A DNA stretch of 64,000 nt from Daucus carota subsp. sativus (taxonomy: Eukaryota; Streptophyta; Magnoliopsida; Apiales; Apiaceae): contig NC_030384.2 of assembly GCF_001625215.2 (NCBI RefSeq), forward strand, positions 31,918,527-31,982,526. Direction: 5' to 3'. How positions within the stretch are numbered: the first letter of the stretch is position 1; every line of letters begins with the position of its first letter. The translations under genes and the position numbers were made by a program. The notes under the pieces are model-generated. The model ran no database searches and was not told the DNA's origin. It saw only the letters and a list, made by a program, of their open reading frames with translations. Below, piece by piece: positions 59,023 through 64,000 of this stretch.

Positions 59023-62000
59023 ATGGCAGAGACTTCCACTGATTCGGCCGCCTCCACGACTGACACACTCGCCGGAACTTCAACTCCGGCAACTGAATCC
59101 TCTGCTCAAGATGCCAAACTCCCGGAATCTAAACGCTGGGCTGATGTCTCCGACGATGAAAAAGACGATCTTGAATCAAAAATCGACTCCTTAGCAATTG
59201 AAGAGCCCAAAAAAGTCAACGAGTTTCTCGAAGATCCAGAACCTTCTAATATCCAAGCCGTACTCATCTTCAATTCTTGTTTTTTTTAGTTTTTTTTTTT
59301 ATTTTTTTAGTTTCTAGGGTTTTGAATTTGAATGAATGTGTGTATAATTGCTAGGTTACTTCTGGTGATACGCCGTACACTTCAGCGAAGAGATTTGAAG
59401 ATTTGAATTTATCTCCGGAGTTGTTACAGGGATTATATGTTGAGATGAAGTTTGAGAGGCCTAGTAAGATTCAGGCTATTACTTTGCCTATGATTTTGAC
59501 TCCGCCGTATAAGCATTTGATTGCGCAAGCACATAATGGTTCCGGGAAGACTACTTGTTTCGTTCTTGGAATGCTGAGTCGTGTCGATCCCAAATTAGCT
59601 GCTCCTCAGGCTCTTTGTATTTGTCCTACCAGGGAACTCGCAATGCAGGTTTATTTCGATGCTCATGGATTAAATAATCTGTAGTGCGTATTAATTGTTT
59701 GGTGTGTGAATGGATTTTGATTAGTTGCATATATATTGCTGATATGTTTGATTGTATGTGGTTGTGTTGATTTGCTGTGCAGAATCAGGAAGTTCTTGAG
59801 CGGATGGGGAAGTATACAGGAATTTCTTCCACATTGGCAATTCCTATGGAAGATATGCCTATTGGGAAAATACCACCAGTAACCAAACAAGTAGTGATCG
59901 GCACCCCTGGTACCATTAACAAGTGGTTTACAGCGAAAAAATTAGGCATGGGTGCTATGACTATTCTTGTATTTGACGAGGCAGACCACATGCTTGCGGA
60001 GGTAATTTTATAATGTGGGTTTCTGGAATGTGTATTTCTGGTAGTACATTGGGTTTAGTAGACATGTTATTTTAATTTGCCACTTTGATAGTTTTCATCT
60101 GTATCAGTCTAATCTATTTTGTCAAATACAAATATAATACTCCCTCCGTCCCACCCATTTCTTATCGAATGGGTTGGGCACGGAGGTTAAGAAATATCTA
60201 TAAAGTAATGGAAAAAAGGAAGAAAAGTGGGTAAAGTGGTGGGACCAATTGATTTTTAATGTATAAAAAGAAGATAGTGGAGTAAAAGTAGTGTGAAAAG
60301 GAAAGAAAAGTAGAGAAGTGGTGGACCTATTGACTATTTTTGGTAAGTTTTGAAATGTAAAGAATTGGGTGGGACACCCCAAAAAGGAAAGTGTAAAGAA
60401 ATGGGTGGGACGGAGGGAGTATATTATTATCTTAACGAAGTTGGGAATCGGAATATATGACTGTGTTGCTTAGTTTCCATGTATATATTCTAGCATGTAT
60501 TCAGGGCGACTTTCTGGAATCTTACTATCAGTTTTGGCGCTTGATGTGTCGTAGCATTAAATACCCATAATGAAGGGAAAAAAGGGACAACCTCCATATA
60601 CCGGACAGTAACATTATATACTAATACAAGATGATCATAAGTTATGAAGTTTAATCTCTGCTTGTTTGTTCCAGTCCATGTATTCAAGAGTCAAAAAGTA
60701 TGCAATATATGTATTTGCTTAATGACTGCCTTAATCATATGTTTATGTATAGAATCCACATAATATGTGATAAGACCAAAATTGTCTCCTTCTGTTGACC
60801 TCGATTCCACCGTCTTGACACCGGGAAGTGATGGAAAGAACCGGGAGGGAGTCCTGCAAAACAAGGCTCGACCGGGGGGTGGTGGCCGTCAAGCCCCTCC
60901 GGTGTAAGAATGAGAATCTGTCCATACCAAATGATAAAAGAATATGTGAATGAAAGTGTGTGTGTAGAGAAAGAATGATACATTCCTTCTATAAGGAGCC
61001 TCCTCTCGACCCGTCCCCTTCCTGCTACATTATTAGTATGATAAAATGTATATACTGTAACAGTTAAAAATACTACAAAGCCGGGTGAAAGACCCAGCGG
61101 AGCCGGGTAAAAGACCCCGCGGATGCGGGGTACTATCAATATGTAATGTACGTAACAATATTCTTTGGGGATGTTACTATGTTAGGCTTATAATAACGAT
61201 TCTGACAAAGTTTAAGGTGCTTTAATCCCACTAGTTGTCCCTTGTATGAATGCTGATGTGTTTAATATCAAAATGTTTGCCTCCAAAATGTTTGTCCTAA
61301 TTGTTTGCTGGGTTAAATAGTTTGCATTCACAGATTATTGATAAATTTTTATTTGCTGAGATTTTACATCTTTGTATGAGTTCTTTAACAATTAACTTCG
61401 ACCTGGGTTGTATTGTTGACTGCGAATTTTCATAAACTTGTCATTAAGTTTGGTTACTTAATAAGTTAATTGTGATGCAGGGTGGTTTTAAACAAGATTC
61501 TGAGAGGATAATGAAAGGCATAGTAAAAATCAGCCCTAAATGTCAGGTTTGCAATTTATCTTTTAAAGTTATGTGATCGCCTCCATAAGATTAAACTCAA
61601 GTTATCTATGAGAACCTTTTCTGCTCCCAAGTGTAATTTAACAACGCTGTTACCATTGATGTCGACATATCTTTTTCCTTAAAATGACGTCTCATAGTGT
61701 AATTGTCTCATTTACATTTTTGTGGAAAAAAACTTACTTTGGGGTGGATGAATATGTGATTCAACAAAAATAAAAAGCATGTGATATGAGTCTGTGTCGT
61801 TCTTCCTCACTTTATATAGCTACTGTTTGATTCCATGTCACTCACATACAGTTTGAGCATATATTATGCTCCAGATTTGTTAATACCCCTCACATCTCGG
61901 AGAACTCTTTGATTGCGTTGTATTTGTATGTTCATGCAGTTGCTTGAGCATAGTCATTTTGTATGTGTGGCAGCTGGTTTAAATATGTCGCTTCAGTCTC

Positions 62001-64000
62001 TGCCTCCATATCAAAATAGTAGTCCACTTTTAAAATTATGCATATTTAGAAAATTTAAAATTAATTGGAAAATTACATTCGTCCATTCGTATCTGTATTT
62101 ATTGCTTGATAGTAGTATGTGGAATATAGTTAATCTTGGGAATTATAACTAAAGCGTAATTTTGGAAACTTGTTTAAAAACTGCATTGAAAAGTATAACT
62201 AGACAGCTAATTTGAAGCACAAACGCACGCACATTTAATGGACTGCTATTTTGAAATGGAAGGGGTGTGTATGCTTTCTTTTCCACGAAGGTTGAGCATA
62301 TCTCGTCTTTCATATATAATACATTTTTTATTTCCACCTAGGTCTTGTTTGTTTTGTCAACTTTACAGTTGCTTAGGGATATGAACTTCCGTTTAATTAA
62401 GTTACAACTGTAGGTGCCAGGGTAATTGAAGTGTTTGTGTTTGGTTCATAACCTTTAACTGGAAGTTACATGGTTAATTTTGACAAGTAGTTAATGTTTA
62501 TATATGTCAGGAGTTACTTGATTCTTGATATGTTGTAGTGCTATTTTTGGAGTTTTCCGTTTATATAAACAAAGAAAACAAGAACAGAGCAAGAGATATG
62601 GAAATACTTCCATTTCATATCATAATTGCATAAACTGAAATGTACACATAAGTTGCCAACTATAAGCAACAAAAATAAAGTGAAAGTAAATGACAGTGAA
62701 TGACTTATCTACCCTTACTAATTCCAAACTCTACTACTTGGTCATTGTTCCTGACAACAATATATAAGATACCTCTGAAATGCTGACAATGGGGACATTG
62801 AGAACTGAGTACCATTTCTGTAGTAACTAAAAAGACCTTGGAACTTGGACCTTGTTGAATTTGAAATTCAATGCTCTTATCTAGCACATATCTAAGATGT
62901 AGTTCTCTTATATATATATAGCTGTTCAACTCTCTCGGAAGGGGCTTATATGTCATATGTTGCTGTGCTGTATTATTTATCATGTTATGTCGGAAGCTTA
63001 ATTTTATATTCCATTTACTACAAACAGGTTCTCCTGTTTTCTGCAACCTTTAATGATGCAGTGAAAGACTTTGCAACAAGGATTGTAACACAAATCTCTG
63101 TGAATGAGTACAATCAGTTGTTTGTAAAAAAAGAAGAGCTCTCCTTGGATTCTTTGAAGCAGTATAAAGTGTATTGTCCTGATGAACGTTCCAAAATTAT
63201 GGTTATAAAAGACAAAATTCTTGAGATGGGCCAGAAGGTGGGCCAGACGATTATATTTGTCAAAACAAGAAATAGCGCTAGCATGTTGCATAAATCACTA
63301 GTAGAATATGGTTATGAAGTGACGACTATTCAAGGTGCTCTTAAGCAGGAAGATAGGGATAAAATAGTTAAGGAATTTAAGGAGGGGTTGACTCAAGTTC
63401 TGATCTCAACTGATCTTCTAGCTCGTGGCTTTGACCAAGCACAGGTCCTCCCTCCCTCACTGTATATATAAATGTATGTGTGTATGTATTTTCATGCTTC
63501 GAACTTATTGTGCGGCATGGACTCATTCCAATAGGTCAATTTGGTGGTAAATTATGATCTTCCATTGAAATATGACACACGTGGAGAGCCAGATTATGAA
63601 GTCTACTTGCATCGGATTGGGAGAGCAGGGCGGTTTGGTCGCAAAGGTAAGTTACCTATGTTATCTAAATGTTTACTGTATTTTTGTAACCAATGGTCGG
63701 TGGATATTTTGAGAGTCATTATCTATGACCATTGAGACGTGCCCTCTTTTTTGTAAAGCCATTCACATCTGAATGGCAGTTATGATTATTGGGTCATGAT
63801 TCTAGAGACAGATTTATTTTGAATAGATTTTTCCAACCGCTTCTTGTCAAAGGTCTTCCTTGTCTAAAATTGGTCATTAGAATCTAAAGTGATGCATTGT
63901 AAAGGTTCCATAATTTATTGTTACTATTATTAGTAATACTAAAATGCAATTCTTGCTTTATTTGGCAGGAGCTGTATTCAACTTGTTATGCGGTGATAGA
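59023..64000 (+). CDS. RH38: DEAD-box RNA helicase RH38/LOS4 (DBP5/DDX19 family), 3' end outside window
   Basis: Seven exons in view: 59023-59259, 59355-59648, 59783-60001, 61481-61546, 63028-63444, 63535-63646, 63969-64000 and onward; all phases agree. The acidic N-terminus contains [11 protein letters not shown]. Motifs in order: Q motif FERPSKIQA (112-120), I AHNGSGKT (138-145), Ia PTRELA, IGTPGT, II DEAD (242-245), III SAT (277-279), [32 protein letters not shown]. This is the DBP5 branch that releases mRNA from export factors at the nuclear pore. Arabidopsis LOS4 is needed for mRNA export and cold tolerance. The upstream in-frame ATG at 58822 belongs to the promoter region, beyond the TATA box. 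Intron 3 carries a Stowaway MITE and a solo LTR. The C-terminus is missing because of the window edge. Confidence 0.95.
60140..60419. mobile_element. Stowaway MITE in helicase intron 3
   Basis: 280 bp, TA duplications, ends CTCCCTCCGTCCCACCCATTTC and its inverse. Non-coding. Confidence 0.88.
60768..61138. mobile_element. Solo LTR in helicase intron 3
   Basis: 371 bp, TGATAAGACC to GGTACTATCA (TG...CA), with a perfect 5-bp duplication ATATG (60763-60767, 61139-61143). GC-rich against an AT-rich intron, with repeated AGCCGGGTxAAAGACCC near the right end. No internal region remains, so it is a fossil left by LTR-LTR recombination. Family and orientation not assigned. Confidence 0.78.

Overview
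This window is plant nuclear DNA. The genes have many short GT-AG introns with AT-rich intergenic DNA, and the proteins are plant families: trihelix factors, a WAK-like receptor kinase, GT47 exostosins, a CYP76-type P450, a CHUP1-like protein and a LOS4/RH38 helicase. Small elements starting CTCCCTCCGT (Stowaway-type MITEs) are dense. I read it as a eudicot, perhaps an asterid such as an Apiaceae, but the species is a guess.

Layout. 1-834 (-): 5' part of a trihelix factor that runs off the left edge. 1457-2390: decayed LINE reverse transcriptase. 3859-10767 (+): 16-exon cytosolic pyruvate kinase of the divergent plant clade. 11544-11616 (+): tRNA-Arg(UCU). 11866-13179 (-): intronless HRA1-like trihelix factor. 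Right at its core promoter sits a composite LTR insertion (13428-17041), made of a long-LTR gypsy-type element with no coding region joined to an inverted TRIM. 17-20 kb is gene-poor with MITEs. 20213-21233 (-): broken copy of RPL24. 22119-23540 (-): organellar-type uL18. 24607-27499 (-): 12-exon TauE/SafE membrane protein. 29661-31325 (-): CYP76-like P450. 32052-34178 and 35857-39582 (-): tandem pair of GT47 glycosyltransferases. 40-47 kb is gene-poor and rich in small transposons, including two identical 303-bp Stowaway copies in perfect inverted orientation and a SINE. 47530-48972 (+): short CHUP1-like coiled-coil protein. 53230-55134 (+): intronless WAK-like receptor kinase. 59023-64000 (+): DEAD-box helicase RH38/LOS4, cut by the right edge.

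The genes do not form one pathway. The only clear local relationship is the GT47 tandem pair. No new multigene system was found. The best leads are structural: the 303-bp inverted MITE pair, the composite retroelement beside a transcription-factor TATA box and sharing one target-site duplication, a perfect 41-bp hairpin behind the P450, and promoter-proximal tandem repeats upstream of the P450 and the helicase. Exon boundaries were set by hand from splice signals, phase and family similarity; no database search was run.
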